A DNA stretch of 36,954 bases from a virus, in the IMG/VR virus record IMGVR_UViG_3300008107_000488, positions 1 to 36,954 of that record; one strand, 5' to 3'. A program made the translations under genes and the position numbers. Position 1 is the stretch's first letter, and the number at the start of each line of letters is the position of its first letter. Below, one piece after another: positions 1 through 8,640 of the stretch. A model generated the notes under the pieces. It was not told the origin of the DNA. It saw only the letters and a list, made by a program, of their open reading frames with translations, and searched no databases.

Positions 1-1
1 A

Positions 2-1126
2 GCAGGAAGCCCGATCACTTTTACTCAGGCGATGACGCTGGATGCGAGTGGGAATTTGGGGGTGGGGACTACGAGTCCCGCAGGTTTTAGCAGGCTATCT
101 GTTGTCGGAAATATTGCGACTGTATCACCAGACGCAACAATCCAAGGCATATATTCGGCGGCAAATACTGGTGAAATTAGGCTTGGCGGCTTTAAATCTG
201 GCGGCAACACTTTCCTTGTATTTACCACTGGCGCAGACACCGAACGCGCCCGTATTGACTCCAGTGGTACATTTACAACCTACAAGGACGCAATTTTCAA
301 CGAGGTTAAGATAGGTAGAGGTGGGGGTTCAGGTTTTGCTAACACTGCTGTTGGTCAGGATGCCTTATCCTATAACACAGTAGGTTACTACAACACTGCT
401 GTTGGTCAGGGTGCTTTATCCTATAACACAACAGGTTCCTACAACACAGCTTTTGGTCAGGGTGCTTCATTCTATAGCAACACAGGAACCCACAACACTG
501 CTGTTGGTTGGAATGCTTTCTATAACACAACAGGTGACGGTAACACTGCTATTGGTAGTAATGCGCTGTCTACTGGCCCAACTTATTATAACTGTAGTGC
601 TCTAGGTCAAAATGCTCAAGTTTCAGCTTCAAACCAAAATCAGATCGGTAACAGCAGTACAAGTACTTATGTATACGGTACTGTTCAAAACAGGTCTGAT
701 ATAAGGGATAAAGCCGATGTAAGGGACACACTGCTTGGTCTTGATTTTATTAACGGGTTAAGGGCTGTTGATTATAAATGGGACATGCGCGAGGACTATA
801 AACCGGCGAGACCTTCAGGTGAAGGTGGTAACCCTGCCTCTAAAGAAGAGATTAGCGAATGGCAAGAGGCTTGTAGATTCGCTAATATTAAGCGAGACGG
901 TAGTAAGAAACGCAGTAGATACCATCATGGGCTGATAGCACAAGATGTTAAAGCGTTAGTTGATAAACACGGTATAGATTTTGGGGGTTTGCAAGATCAT
1001 TCTTTAACAGGAGGTGACGATGTGTTGTCTATTGGGTATGATGAACTGATTGCACCACTGATTAAGGCTGTACAAGAGTTATCTGCACGTATTGTTGTTT
1101 TAGAATCAGGTGGCAACCGTGTATAA
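2..1126 (+). CDS. Tail fibre/spike C-terminal part with S74 chaperone (5' partial)
   Basis: Receptor-binding tail fibre or spike. The frame is open to the left edge, so the start lies outside the window. Bases 341-600 encode five copies of a 16-17 residue repeat beginning NTA(V/F/I)G (51-bp DNA period), typical of beta-roll YadA-head-like fibre shafts. The last about 140 residues match the peptidase S74 / endosialidase intramolecular chaperone, which trimerises the fibre and then cuts itself off. The SDxRxK signature is visible, with the catalytic Ser at 695-697 and the Lys at 710-712. The next gene starts inside its 3' end (17-bp overlap). Confident for the S74 domain; the receptor is unknown. 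Confidence 0.9.
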   Translation, partial: AGSPITFTQAMTLDASGNLGVGTTSPAGFSRLSVVGNIATVSPDATIQGIYSAANTGEIRLGGFKSGGNTFLVFTTGADTERARIDSSGTFTTYKDAIFNEVKIGRGGGSGFANTAVGQDALSYNTVGYYNTAVGQGALSYNTTGSYNTAFGQGASFYSNTGTHNTAVGWNAFYNTTGDGNTAIGSNALSTGPTYYNCSALGQNAQVSASNQNQIGNSSTSTYVYGTVQNRSDIRDKADVRDTLLGLDFINGLRAVDYKWDMREDYKPARPSGEGGNPASKEEISEWQEACRFANIKRDGSKKRSRYHHGLIAQDVKALVDKHGIDFGGLQDHSLTGGDDVLSIGYDELIAPLIKAVQELSARIVVLESGGNRV

Positions 1127-1508
1127 ACTAAGTACCAAACCTGATACAGTTATTCGCTTGTTTGACAATGCGTTTATTCAGTTCAACGAATTGAATCCTG
1201 ATTACGTAGCTTACTTAGATTGGGTAAGTTTAGGCAATCAACCTGCACCAGCAGACATTGTAGCACAAGATATACCATCTGCTAGGATGCTTGGTATTGA
1301 GTTTCAAGGTGTTATGTGCAGTGCTACTAAGGAAGATCAAGACGGTCTTTTAGCAGTACTGATTGCTTACCAACTTCAAGGTGATAACTTTCAACCCACT
1401 AGATACGATTTCCAAAACGGGAGTAAATTAACCATAACCAAGCAAAACATCCAGCAGTTCATAGCTGTTTGGATGCCATTTAGACAATCATTCTTTGTAC
1501 CAACATGA
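1110..1508 (+). CDS. Tail-associated protein, DUF4376-like
   Basis: 132 residues, probably a tail or tail-fibre accessory protein. The N-terminal part has the pattern NPDYVAYLDWVSLGNQPAPAD, which resembles the 'YxxWLAEGNTPEPAD' stretch common in phage tail accessory proteins. Residues 60-130 look like the DUF4376 helical domain: a short GIEFQG strand, a helix, then a NGSKLTIT...F..W motif. It overlaps the fibre gene by 17 bp, and its stop overlaps the next start. Family assignment is by eye; the function is inferred from position between the fibre and the lysis genes. Confidence 0.55.
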   Translation: MATVYKLSTKPDTVIRLFDNAFIQFNELNPDYVAYLDWVSLGNQPAPADIVAQDIPSARMLGIEFQGVMCSATKEDQDGLLAVLIAYQLQGDNFQPTRYDFQNGSKLTITKQNIQQFIAVWMPFRQSFFVPT

Positions 1509-1963
1509 CACCCCTTAATTTAAAACCTGATAAAGTTTATTTTGTATTTAAACGAGACGCAGCAAGTGACGCTACGTTGTTTCAGAGACTAGCTAATTTA
1601 GCCATCAAGTTCAGGTTAGTTAGTCAATGGGGACATGGTGGTATTGCTATCAACGGTGACTTGCTGCACAGCACAACCAGTAGAGGTTTGCATAAACTGA
1701 AACAAGGTGAATGGTCACCAGATAAATGGGACTTCTTTGAAACCGATTTAAACGCCCTAGACGTGCTTAAACGATTCGAGACTAGGGTAGGTACTACCTA
1801 TGATTGGTTTAGCCTTCTAGCCTTTGTAATCCCTACTGCTAGGGATTCTACGCGACTATACTGCTTTGAATGGATGTGGCTTGCTGCTACAGGCTGGAAT
1901 CCTAACCTCAAGGTAGCCCCCGAAACACTACTAGCACTTATTGCAAGGAAAGTACAATTATGA
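1505..1963 (+). CDS. Permuted NlpC/P60-like cysteine hydrolase
   Basis: 152 residues with the pattern of circularly permuted NlpC/P60 (papain-like) enzymes such as YiiX. A histidine comes first in WGHGGIAI (His44), followed by GDLLHST, and the presumed nucleophile comes late in RLYCFEW (Cys120), preceded by the GTTYDW segment. No signal peptide. Such enzymes cleave amide bonds in cell-wall peptides or lipids. Its place between tail and holin genes suggests a role in cell-wall attack at entry or lysis. The start overlaps the preceding stop by 4 bp (ATGA). The substrate cannot be told from sequence. Confidence 0.6.
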   Translation: MTPLNLKPDKVYFVFKRDAASDATLFQRLANLAIKFRLVSQWGHGGIAINGDLLHSTTSRGLHKLKQGEWSPDKWDFFETDLNALDVLKRFETRVGTTYDWFSLLAFVIPTARDSTRLYCFEWMWLAATGWNPNLKVAPETLLALIARKVQL

Positions 1964-2187
1964 ACTGCGTGTCAAAGAAGTACCATCAGAACCCACAGAT
2001 TCTGACTACATCTCAAGTATTTTGTCTTACGTTGATAATCACAATGGTGCTGTACTTTACAGGATTGTTTACTGTTAGTGCAGTCAATGCTATGGAACCT
2101 TGGGTACAGAATGTTGTTTATGCTGTGTCAAGAGTACCTATTTTGTTTGTAGTGCTTTACTTTGCACTACGAAAGGTAGATAAATGA
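1960..2187 (+). CDS. Small two-TM membrane protein, holin candidate
   Basis: 75 residues with two hydrophobic segments (about residues 19-42 and 50-70) and a charged C-terminal end (RKVDK). No family recognised. It overlaps both neighbours by 4 bp (ATGA), so it is translationally coupled in the lysis cassette. Size, topology and place just upstream of another small membrane protein and an endolysin fit a class II holin or an antiholin. Confidence 0.55.
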   Translation: MNCVSKKYHQNPQILTTSQVFCLTLIITMVLYFTGLFTVSAVNAMEPWVQNVVYAVSRVPILFVVLYFALRKVDK

Positions 2188-2543
2188 TTACAGAAACCAC
2201 TATAAGTGCATGGTTACTTAGTAAAGTTGTACCTACAGTGTCTGCATTGTTTGCAGGGTTGACTTTGGTAATGTTTTGGACACCGCAAAAGCTACTTGAA
2301 AAAGGTAGAATTGCTAGTGTATTTATTGCCGGTGCAATATCAGCAACTTTTGGTTTTGCATTTACTAGCTTGTTCCTGCACTACTTAGGACTTCCCACTG
2401 ACAGCCTTGACTATGTAATCGGTGCGGGTTGGCTACTGGGTTTCTTTTCTGTTGCTATTATGAACTGGTTGGCTAACGCAATCAGTAATCGTGCAACAAA
2501 AGATATTACAGAAATTATTAACGAAGTGAAAGGCAAGACATGA
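2184..2543 (+). CDS. Three-TM membrane protein, probable holin
   Basis: 119 residues with three predicted membrane segments (about 12-31, 43-68 and 80-99), followed by a charged helix ending in NEVKGKT. This is the topology of class I phage holins, which open the inner membrane so that endolysin reaches the cell wall. It overlaps the previous gene (ATGA). It sits in the lysis cassette upstream of the M15 endolysin. Which of the three membrane proteins here is the true holin cannot be decided from sequence. Confidence 0.6.
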   Translation: MITETTISAWLLSKVVPTVSALFAGLTLVMFWTPQKLLEKGRIASVFIAGAISATFGFAFTSLFLHYLGLPTDSLDYVIGAGWLLGFFSVAIMNWLANAISNRATKDITEIINEVKGKT

Positions 2544-2574
2544 AAGTCTTTGCATTAAAGAAGGGGAATAACCA

Positions 2575-3069
2575 ATGGCTCCGCTAATCATGGGTATTAT
2601 TTCAAGTCTTATCAGCAGCAAACTTCCACAAGTAGCGCAAGCTGTCGCAGACAAGGGTGTTGACTACGTGAGTGATAAACTCGGTATCAAACTAGAACCG
2701 GATATGTCTGCTGAAAAGATTGCAGAGATCCAAGTTGCTGCACAGAAGCACGAAGAATTCAAGATTGAACAAGACAATAAGAATACTGACAGTGCTAGGA
2801 TAATGCAGGGTACAGCCTTGCAGCAAGATGACTTGTTTAGTAAACGCTTTGTCTACTACTTGGCTACGTTCTGGTCTTTTGCTACAGCAGTCTACATTGC
2901 TTGCATCACGTTCATGGTTATTCCAGAAGGTAATACAAGGTTTGCAGACACGGTGCTAGGCTTCTTGTTGGGTACAGCAATCGCCACAATCTTGAACTTC
3001 TTCTTCGGTTCAAGCCAAAGCAGTAAGGACAAAACAGAAGCGATTAGTACATTAGTGAAGAAAGCATGA
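2575..3069 (+). CDS. Membrane protein resembling 3TM gene-transfer-agent-type holins
   Basis: 164 residues: an amphipathic N-terminus (MAPLIMGIISSLISSKLP), a soluble segment rich in Glu, Lys and Gln (residues 50-85), then two strong membrane segments (about 93-114 and 124-145) and a Ser/Lys-rich tail. The layout resembles the 'holin of 3TMs, for gene-transfer release' family. A GAAGGGGA ribosome-binding site sits 7 nt before the ATG. It lies one base upstream of the endolysin gene. Alternative: a minor structural protein. Confidence 0.55.
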   Translation: MAPLIMGIISSLISSKLPQVAQAVADKGVDYVSDKLGIKLEPDMSAEKIAEIQVAAQKHEEFKIEQDNKNTDSARIMQGTALQQDDLFSKRFVYYLATFWSFATAVYIACITFMVIPEGNTRFADTVLGFLLGTAIATILNFFFGSSQSSKDKTEAISTLVKKA

Positions 3070-3070
3070 C

Positions 3071-3517
3071 ATGCAGCTATCAAAGAACTTCACCTTGACC
3101 GAACTAACTAAAACCCAAGTTAGGCAGTTTGACAACATTCCAAATGAATCAGAGATCGCTAACCTAAAGCTGTTAAGTGAAAGGGTATTGCAACCTATCA
3201 GAGATTTGTTTGGTGCTGTGACAGTTAATTCAGGGTATAGGTCAGTTGCTGTTAATTCAGCGGTAGGTGGTTCACCTACAAGTGACCACACTAAGGGCCA
3301 AGCTGCTGATATTGAAGTTATCGGAAAACCTAATCGTGAACTTGCTGAATGGATTAAAGCTAACTTAAGATTTACTCAAATAATTCTTGAATTCCCCGGC
3401 ATAGAACCAAATGAAGGGTGGGTTCATGTATCTTATAACCCAAAGGAATTGAAACAACAAGTACTTACTGCTAAGAGAGTACAAGGGAAGACAAAGTACT
3501 TCAACGGTTTAGTTTAA
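3071..3517 (+). CDS. Endolysin, peptidase M15 (L-Ala-D-Glu or D-Ala peptidase type)
   Basis: 148 residues. Zinc peptidase of the M15 family that cuts peptidoglycan peptides. The motifs NSGYRS (residues 53-58), GGSPTSDHTKGQAAD (His73 and Asp80 as zinc ligands) and WVHVSY (His119) are in the expected order and spacing. The length is that of single-domain endolysins without a cell-wall-binding domain. No signal peptide, so release depends on a holin. It is the last gene of the rightward late operon, followed by a strong terminator. Confidence 0.88.
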   Translation: MQLSKNFTLTELTKTQVRQFDNIPNESEIANLKLLSERVLQPIRDLFGAVTVNSGYRSVAVNSAVGGSPTSDHTKGQAADIEVIGKPNRELAEWIKANLRFTQIILEFPGIEPNEGWVHVSYNPKELKQQVLTAKRVQGKTKYFNGLV

Positions 3518-3533
3518 CAACTTACAAACAAAG

Positions 3534-3566
3534 AAACCCCCTAGGTCGCAAGACCTAGGGGGTTTT
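3534..3566. terminator. Bidirectional intrinsic terminator between convergent operons
   Basis: A perfect 14-bp stem (3534-3547 with 3552-3565) with a GCAA tetraloop, flanked by A-runs on the left and T-runs on the right, so it can end transcripts on both strands. It separates the rightward lysis operon from the leftward nucleotide-metabolism and replication operon. Confidence 0.92.
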
Positions 3567-3693
3567 ATAATTTGTGGGAGATGTTTAAAGCTAGTTTATA
3601 AGCTTTTTCTAACCCCGATAGTACATGAGTAGCCAGAACATGCAGTAACCGCATGTAGATCGTTTAAACCAAGCTGTAATTCACTGCTTCGGT

Positions 3694-4710
3694 TTAGAAG
3701 TCATCCCATCCCTTCACAGCAGAACTTTGTGAATACTCTGTTACTGTTGTTTCAAAGAAGTTCTCTCGTTTCCCGTCTTGCTTATCTAAATAGTTGTAAG
3801 GGTTTGTGTTGAATCCATTGTATAGTACCCCGACCCCAACAGCCTTTGCACGTTGGTTAGCTAGGTATTTAACATACTCCTCAGTGCTTCGTTTAGAGAT
3901 ACCTAGGATTCTATCACCATATATTTCATACCCCCATTCAATTTCTGATTCAGCAGATTCCATGAGTGTGTCACGGATAATATTTCGATCTTCTTCATTG
4001 TTTTTTAAGTTGAAGAGTTCTTTGACAAGCTGGCTCATAAAACTGACATGCGTAGCCTCATCAGTGTCAATATACTGAATCATCTTAGCGACACCTGTTA
4101 ACTTACCTCTGGAATCCAGTAAATAGAAGAACTCAAACCCATTGTAAAAGTAAATACCTTCTAGTGCAAAGTCAGCGGCAATTGCTTTCTTAAAATTCAA
4201 CTCTGTCCTATTGTCAATGAATTGTTGATACTTTGCTGCAATCTTCTTATTGCGCTCAAGCAGTAACGGGTTATGCCGCCAGTAGTTGTAGATTTCCTCT
4301 CGTTCCAAGTTGGGGAACAACTCTTGCAAGATGTACTGATAAGATTGTGAATGAATCTGTTCTTGAAATTCCTGCAATGTGAACAATGCATTAATCTCTG
4401 GTGCTGACACAACAGCAGACAGATTAGGGATATTTGCAGTCTGCATACTGTCAAGAGCAATTAAGAAACTTAATGTATTCTTTAATGCTTGCAGTTCATC
4501 AGTAGTTAATTCCTTGATGGTAGTCCGATCATCCACTAACGACACCTTTTGTGGAATCCAGTGATTATTCAGCATGATTGAGTACAATTTACTTGCCCAA
4601 CTGTATTTAACAGAGTTGAGATTGGCAATCCCTGTACTGTTTCCACCAACCAACATACGACTACCTAGGCTGTCGTCACCTTCTGGATTGAATACTAATC
4701 GTTGCTTCAT
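3694..4710 (-). CDS. nrdB: Ribonucleotide reductase class I, small (radical) subunit
   Basis: 338 residues. Houses the di-iron centre and tyrosyl radical that drive reduction of ribonucleotides. The expected ligands are visible: Asp87 in ALDSMQ, Glu117 and His120 in QEQIHSQSY, the radical Tyr124, Glu184 in ALEGIYFY, and Glu218/His221 in DEATH. Since the radical tyrosine is present, a standard class Ia-like enzyme is likely. The gene follows nrdA across a small hairpin. It is the last gene of the leftward operon before the bidirectional terminator. Confidence 0.95.
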   Translation of the reverse strand: MKQRLVFNPEGDDSLGSRMLVGGNSTGIANLNSVKYSWASKLYSIMLNNHWIPQKVSLVDDRTTIKELTTDELQALKNTLSFLIALDSMQTANIPNLSAVVSAPEINALFTLQEFQEQIHSQSYQYILQELFPNLEREEIYNYWRHNPLLLERNKKIAAKYQQFIDNRTELNFKKAIAADFALEGIYFYNGFEFFYLLDSRGKLTGVAKMIQYIDTDEATHVSFMSQLVKELFNLKNNEEDRNIIRDTLMESAESEIEWGYEIYGDRILGISKRSTEEYVKYLANQRAKAVGVGVLYNGFNTNPYNYLDKQDGKRENFFETTVTEYSQSSAVKGWDDF

Positions 4711-4728
4711 GAGAACCTTTCTAAAATC

Positions 4729-4744
4729 CCCCGCCGAAACGGGG
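4729..4744 (-). terminator. Hairpin between nrdA and nrdB
   Basis: CCCCG/CGGGG stem with a six-base loop in the 43-bp gap between nrdA and nrdB; on the minus strand it is followed by GGATTTT. The T-tract is short, so it may act as a partial terminator or as an mRNA-stabilising hairpin that sets the NrdA:NrdB ratio. Confidence 0.5.
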
Positions 4745-4753
4745 TTTGTTTAA

Positions 4754-6931
4754 TTAACCAGCACAAGCTACGCAGTCTTCACCAGCTTGTTCTTTTTGTT
4801 TTACACTGCGAATATAGTAGATAGCTTTCAAACCTTGTTTGTGAGCGTAGTGAATTGCATCATACAAGTCTTTTGCTTTGAAGTCAGGTTTGTTTTGGTC
4901 AAAGATCAATTCCATTGAAATACCTGTATCAGTGAACTTCTGCATTGCTGCACAAGCGTCAATAATCTCCTTGGCGCTAAACTTAACCTGAGTCTTACCG
5001 TACCCAATTGGGTTATCCTTCAAATACTTTGCAGCAACCTTAACACTCCCTGTCTTGTTATCTTCCGAGAAGAAAGCACTGTAGATTGGTAGTACGCTGG
5101 CGCTCGCATCTTGACTGATACTAGTACTGGTTGTAGGTGCGGGGCTAGTCAATTGACTATTCCTCATACCGTGGATATCAATCTGAGACTGCAAATAACC
5201 CCATTCGTATTTACCACAACCAATCTCTTTGAAGCGTTTGGTCATAGAACCATCCTTCCAAGCACTGTATTTAAAAGCGCCAAAAGCACCCTTTTCCTTA
5301 GCAAGTTCAACTGATTGCAAAGCGGCATTGTATTCAATGCACTCAAAGATTTCAGAAATCAGTTTCGTATTAGCATAGGAATACCGTTCTCTAGCAAAGT
5401 AGTCATGCAACCCCATAACACCAATGCCGATAGTTCGGTAGCGTTCATTGTGAGCCTTCGTGATCGAATCAGGGTGATTAGTCATTTCAATACCTGTGTT
5501 AAGAATCTTGCAAGCAATCTTAGACACTGCTGCGAGATGTTCCATGTCACGGATATTCCCCATGTTGATTGAACCGAGATTACAAACATGCCCGTACTTA
5601 TCTGGAACTACGTTACTAAAGGATTCGGTGCAAAGATTTACACAAGGAATACCAATACTTTCAGGGTCATTCTTATTGGGGTTAAACTCATTGATCTGAT
5701 CAACAAAGGCTAGATACGGAAGACCAGTTTCAAACTGAACACGCATTATTTGTTTGGTCAAGTCCTTAGCCTTGATACGGCGACTCACTTTCAGTTTCTT
5801 TTGGTCATAAGCCTGTTCAATCTTGGAGTATGCTTCTTCAAAATCCTTACCGTACTTTCCACGAATGTCAATACCAAGTTTTTGCTTTACCTCAAACGGG
5901 CAGAAAGTAGTCCATTCCAAGTTCATTTCATCCCGATGCATGAAAATATCAGGTGTTGTAACTTGAGGAAACACGTCGTATGCCTTCAGACGAACATCAC
6001 CGTGCTCAGTCTGCATGTCCAAGAAATCGAGAATATCATTGTGCCAGATAGGGAGCGCCACTGTTCCAGCACCAGCTCGTTTACCACCTTGATTTACAGC
6101 TACTAAAGTATCATTGATAATCTTGACCCATTGGACGATTGTGTTACTTGCGTTTTCAGCTTTACCAACAGAACTTCCTTTGGCACGGAGATTACCAAGA
6201 TAGATGCCCAATCCACCACCGTTCTTACTGATCTTTGCAATGCGGTGGATGTTATTGAAAATGCTGTCAATATCATCTTCAATGCTGATAATAAAGCACG
6301 ATGCTGTATTACCACCAGAACGCAGGTTAGACATGAAAGGTGTAGCAAGACTGAACTCACGTTTGCTCAAAACATTGTAGACTTCTTTAACAAATTCTGT
6401 GCGCTGTTCCGGTGAAACATTTAACCCAAACCGCAACGCATTAACCATGTGCATTTGCTGATTGGTTTCGTACTTGTTCTGATACTTGGTGCTGTTTGTA
6501 ATCAATGCTGCATAGCTACAATCAAGGTCGCGGTCATGCTTAATATAGTTGCCAAATTCGTTCAATTCTTCGCTGCTATACGATAGTAACGACTTATCAT
6601 AGAATCCCTTACCTACAACATAGTTAATAAATTCTGCAAAAGGTTTATCTAAGAATTGACTACTGTGTTGCTGATGCATAGCAAACGCATGACCTGCAAC
6701 CATCAACCATTCAGGCTCCTGTGCATTGGCAAGCTGTTTAGCGTGTCCAACAATATTCAATTGAATATCAGAAGTCCTAATACCCTGCTTCAGGAAATAG
6801 TCGATTCTGGATTCGAGTTTTAACGGATTGACTTCCGTACCAGCACAGGCATGTGCGATACTTTGCTTAACTTTTGCAATATCAAAATCTTCTTTTGTCC
6901 CATCTCGTTTCGTAACCTTAATAATATCCAT
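4754..6931 (-). CDS. nrdA: Ribonucleotide reductase class I, large (catalytic) subunit
   Basis: 725 residues. Reduces ribonucleoside diphosphates to deoxyribonucleotides together with NrdB. An N-terminal ATP-cone-like segment (VTKRDGTKEDFD...) is followed by the ten-stranded barrel: TASCF (redox cysteine), KNGGGLG, the active-site N-x-C-x-E in CVNLCTES, the PAPTTSTS loop, and a C-terminal redox pair CVAC four residues from the end. Its ATG shares one base with the stop of the upstream gene (TAATG), so they are coupled. Confidence 0.96.
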   Translation of the reverse strand: MDIIKVTKRDGTKEDFDIAKVKQSIAHACAGTEVNPLKLESRIDYFLKQGIRTSDIQLNIVGHAKQLANAQEPEWLMVAGHAFAMHQQHSSQFLDKPFAEFINYVVGKGFYDKSLLSYSSEELNEFGNYIKHDRDLDCSYAALITNSTKYQNKYETNQQMHMVNALRFGLNVSPEQRTEFVKEVYNVLSKREFSLATPFMSNLRSGGNTASCFIISIEDDIDSIFNNIHRIAKISKNGGGLGIYLGNLRAKGSSVGKAENASNTIVQWVKIINDTLVAVNQGGKRAGAGTVALPIWHNDILDFLDMQTEHGDVRLKAYDVFPQVTTPDIFMHRDEMNLEWTTFCPFEVKQKLGIDIRGKYGKDFEEAYSKIEQAYDQKKLKVSRRIKAKDLTKQIMRVQFETGLPYLAFVDQINEFNPNKNDPESIGIPCVNLCTESFSNVVPDKYGHVCNLGSINMGNIRDMEHLAAVSKIACKILNTGIEMTNHPDSITKAHNERYRTIGIGVMGLHDYFARERYSYANTKLISEIFECIEYNAALQSVELAKEKGAFGAFKYSAWKDGSMTKRFKEIGCGKYEWGYLQSQIDIHGMRNSQLTSPAPTTSTSISQDASASVLPIYSAFFSEDNKTGSVKVAAKYLKDNPIGYGKTQVKFSAKEIIDACAAMQKFTDTGISMELIFDQNKPDFKAKDLYDAIHYAHKQGLKAIYYIRSVKQKEQAGEDCVACAG

Positions 6932-7326
6932 TATTTACATTCCTCATTTTCTTTTGTTTCTTCATCCTCGTCCTCCCAAACTCCACCCAACCTATCAGTA
7001 GTCAACCCCTTGCTTCGGTACAGGTCAATAAGCAACATACTACCAGATGCCTTGTCTTTAGCTTCACGACTGGCTAGGTTAGATTCAATCCAATCAACAT
7101 CAATACGCTCTAACCCAACCCAACGGCTCCCGTCATAAACTTCATTAAAGTTATTCCTGTGCTGATTTACTTGATGTTCATAATTTTGATTTGTGTCAAT
7201 CCCTGCTTGGTGCAGAATCTGTTTCAACTCTGCTTCGTTTTTCATTGCGTACATTTCTGTGAATTTTGGGTCAGCTTTGTACAATTCTGACAAGCTGATT
7301 ACACGAATAGCTGCAATATCTGCCAT
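6931..7326 (-). CDS. Hypothetical protein in the RNR operon
   Basis: 131 residues, not recognised. Soluble and mostly charged; the C-terminus is strongly acidic (WEDEDEETKENEEC). It is coupled to nrdA by a TAATG overlap. A promoter lies just upstream (7371-7379), so it probably heads a short nrd transcript. Its ribosome-binding site is AAGGAGAATAAAC before the ATG. Confidence 0.75.
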   Translation of the reverse strand: MADIAAIRVISLSELYKADPKFTEMYAMKNEAELKQILHQAGIDTNQNYEHQVNQHRNNFNEVYDGSRWVGLERIDVDWIESNLASREAKDKASGSMLLIDLYRSKGLTTDRLGGVWEDEDEETKENEECK

Positions 7327-7370
7327 GTTTATTCTCCTTATTTTATCCTAATAAAAGCAAAAGGATATGT

Positions 7371-7379
7371 ATTTTACCA
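7371..7379 (-). promoter_or_regulatory. Extended -10 promoter for the nrd genes
   Basis: On the minus strand TGG-TAAAAT (hexamer 7371-7376) is an extended -10 box in the 119-bp gap between thyA and the gene upstream of nrdA. No good -35 is seen, as is common for extended -10 promoters. Confidence 0.45.
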
Positions 7380-7409
7380 CGGATTCCCTGCAAAATACAG
7401 TGAAAGTAA

Positions 7410-7431
7410 ATGGCTGCCGCCATTTACGCAT
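7410..7431 (-). terminator. Hairpin after thyA
   Basis: A perfect 9-bp stem (GTAAATGGC / GCCATTTAC) with a four-base loop directly downstream of the thyA stop on the minus strand. The following bases are TTTCACTGT, so the U-tract is poor. It is a weak or factor-assisted terminator, or an RNA-protecting hairpin. Confidence 0.5.
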
Positions 7432-7445
7432 GAAGTTTATAACTA

Positions 7446-8225
7446 TTAAATAGCTACATCAGCTTTGATTGCTGAATGAGAATTATACCCTAAAAGCTCA
7501 AAGTCTGCAAGCTGGTAGTCAAAGATTGAATCAGGCTTACGCAACAGAATCAACTTAGGTAGTGCCAAAGGTTTCCGTTGCAAGCAAAGATTGACTTGTT
7601 CAATGTGATTGCTGTAAATGTGGCAATCACCACCAGTCCAAATGAACTCGCCTACGTCCAAGTTGCATTGTTGTGCAAGCATATGAGTCAGTGCTGAATA
7701 GGAAGCAATGTTAAACGGTACACCCAAAAACGCATCTGCACTGCGTTGGTACAACTGACATGACAGTTTGCCGTTGGCTACATAAAACTGAAAGAAAGCG
7801 TGGCACGGTGGTAAAGCCATATCTGGAATTTCTGGAGGGTTCCACGCACTGACAATGTGCCTACGGCTATCAGGGTTTGTTTTTAGACTACTAATTAGGT
7901 CAGCAATCTGGTCAATACCGCCGAAATCACGCCACTGTTTGCTGTAGATAGGCCCGAGTTCACCGTTGGGTGCTTTCCACGCATCCCAAATGTGGCAGTC
8001 TTGTGCAATCAACGTATTTGCATTGGTATCACCATCCAAAAACCACAGTAGTTCTTTCAGCATAGTCTTGAAAGCAAGTTTCTTAACCGTAGTAGCTGGA
8101 AATCCTTTTTGCAAATCAAACCGCATCTGATAGCCAAAGGCGCTGATTGTACCAGTACCAGTTCGGTCTTCTTTGTGAACACCGTTATCAAGAATGTGTT
8201 TAAGGAAGTCTTTGTATTGTTGCAT
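7446..8225 (-). CDS. thyA: Thymidylate synthase
   Basis: 259 residues (E. coli ThyA has 264). Methylates dUMP to dTMP using methylene-tetrahydrofolate. Visible are KEDRTGTGT (phosphate-binding Arg), the catalytic cysteine in [12 protein letters not shown] (Cys141), the QRSAD and FNIASYS dUMP-binding motifs, the HIYSNH segment and a C-terminal KADVAI ending like the usual A-V-A-I. Everything needed for a working dTMP synthase is present, so there is no hint of a dUMP or dCMP hydroxymethylase variant. It works with the dCMP deaminase of the right arm. Confidence 0.96.
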   Translation of the reverse strand: MQQYKDFLKHILDNGVHKEDRTGTGTISAFGYQMRFDLQKGFPATTVKKLAFKTMLKELLWFLDGDTNANTLIAQDCHIWDAWKAPNGELGPIYSKQWRDFGGIDQIADLISSLKTNPDSRRHIVSAWNPPEIPDMALPPCHAFFQFYVANGKLSCQLYQRSADAFLGVPFNIASYSALTHMLAQQCNLDVGEFIWTGGDCHIYSNHIEQVNLCLQRKPLALPKLILLRKPDSIFDYQLADFELLGYNSHSAIKADVAI

Positions 8226-8237
8226 TAAATTCCTTTC

Positions 8238-8462
8238 TTATTTGCAATCAACTAGATTAAGATTGTACCACACATCTGGGTATTTACTCCACGGATTCTC
8301 ACGTCCACCACCACTATTTAATAACCATTGACAGAACTCGGCGTCATAGCCAGTTCCCTGCATAAGTTGTTTGACAGTAGGTGTGTTGGAATAAACTTCA
8401 AGGAAATATTCACCGTGTTGGTCATAGTCATTATATTCACTTGTCAGAATCCAAACTCTCAT
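8238..8462 (-). CDS. Hypothetical protein
   Basis: 74 residues starting MRVWILTSEYNDYDQHGEYF. Not recognised. Resembles small phage proteins of one mixed alpha/beta domain; Trp- and Tyr-rich. A GTG codon 9 nt upstream is in frame, but AAGAAAGG is spaced correctly for the ATG at 8462, and the upstream stop (TAAGATG) suggests coupling, so the ATG is preferred. Confidence 0.7.
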   Translation of the reverse strand: MRVWILTSEYNDYDQHGEYFLEVYSNTPTVKQLMQGTGYDAEFCQWLLNSGGGRENPWSKYPDVWYNLNLVDCK

Positions 8463-8463
8463 C

Positions 8464-8640
8464 TTATACACCTTTCTTAATCTTCATTGATTTAACATAC
8501 AGATTGTTCTTCATCAGAATCTTGTGGCTTTGCAGCATCTTTTCACTTGATTTGAACTGCTGCATATTACCTTGCTGGTCAATCCAAGTAATTGTATGCG
8601 TAGCTGATTCTGACAGTGCTTTAATTCGGGTAGATTTCAT
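8464..8640 (-). CDS. Small basic hypothetical protein (58 aa)
   Basis: MKSTRIKALSESATHTITWI..., 58 residues, strongly basic at the C-terminus (VKSMKIKKGV). Found by reading the gap between two larger genes. Its ATG overlaps the previous stop (ATGA) and its stop lies one base before the next start. No family recognised; it could be a small nucleic-acid-binding protein. Confidence 0.65.
   Translation of the reverse strand: MKSTRIKALSESATHTITWIDQQGNMQQFKSSEKMLQSHKILMKNNLYVKSMKIKKGV

Noticed and set aside
341-600. The 51-bp repeats in the tail fibre as a phase-variable or recombination element.
   Set aside because: They encode the expected beta-roll shaft repeats with diverged third positions; an ordinary structural repeat explains them.
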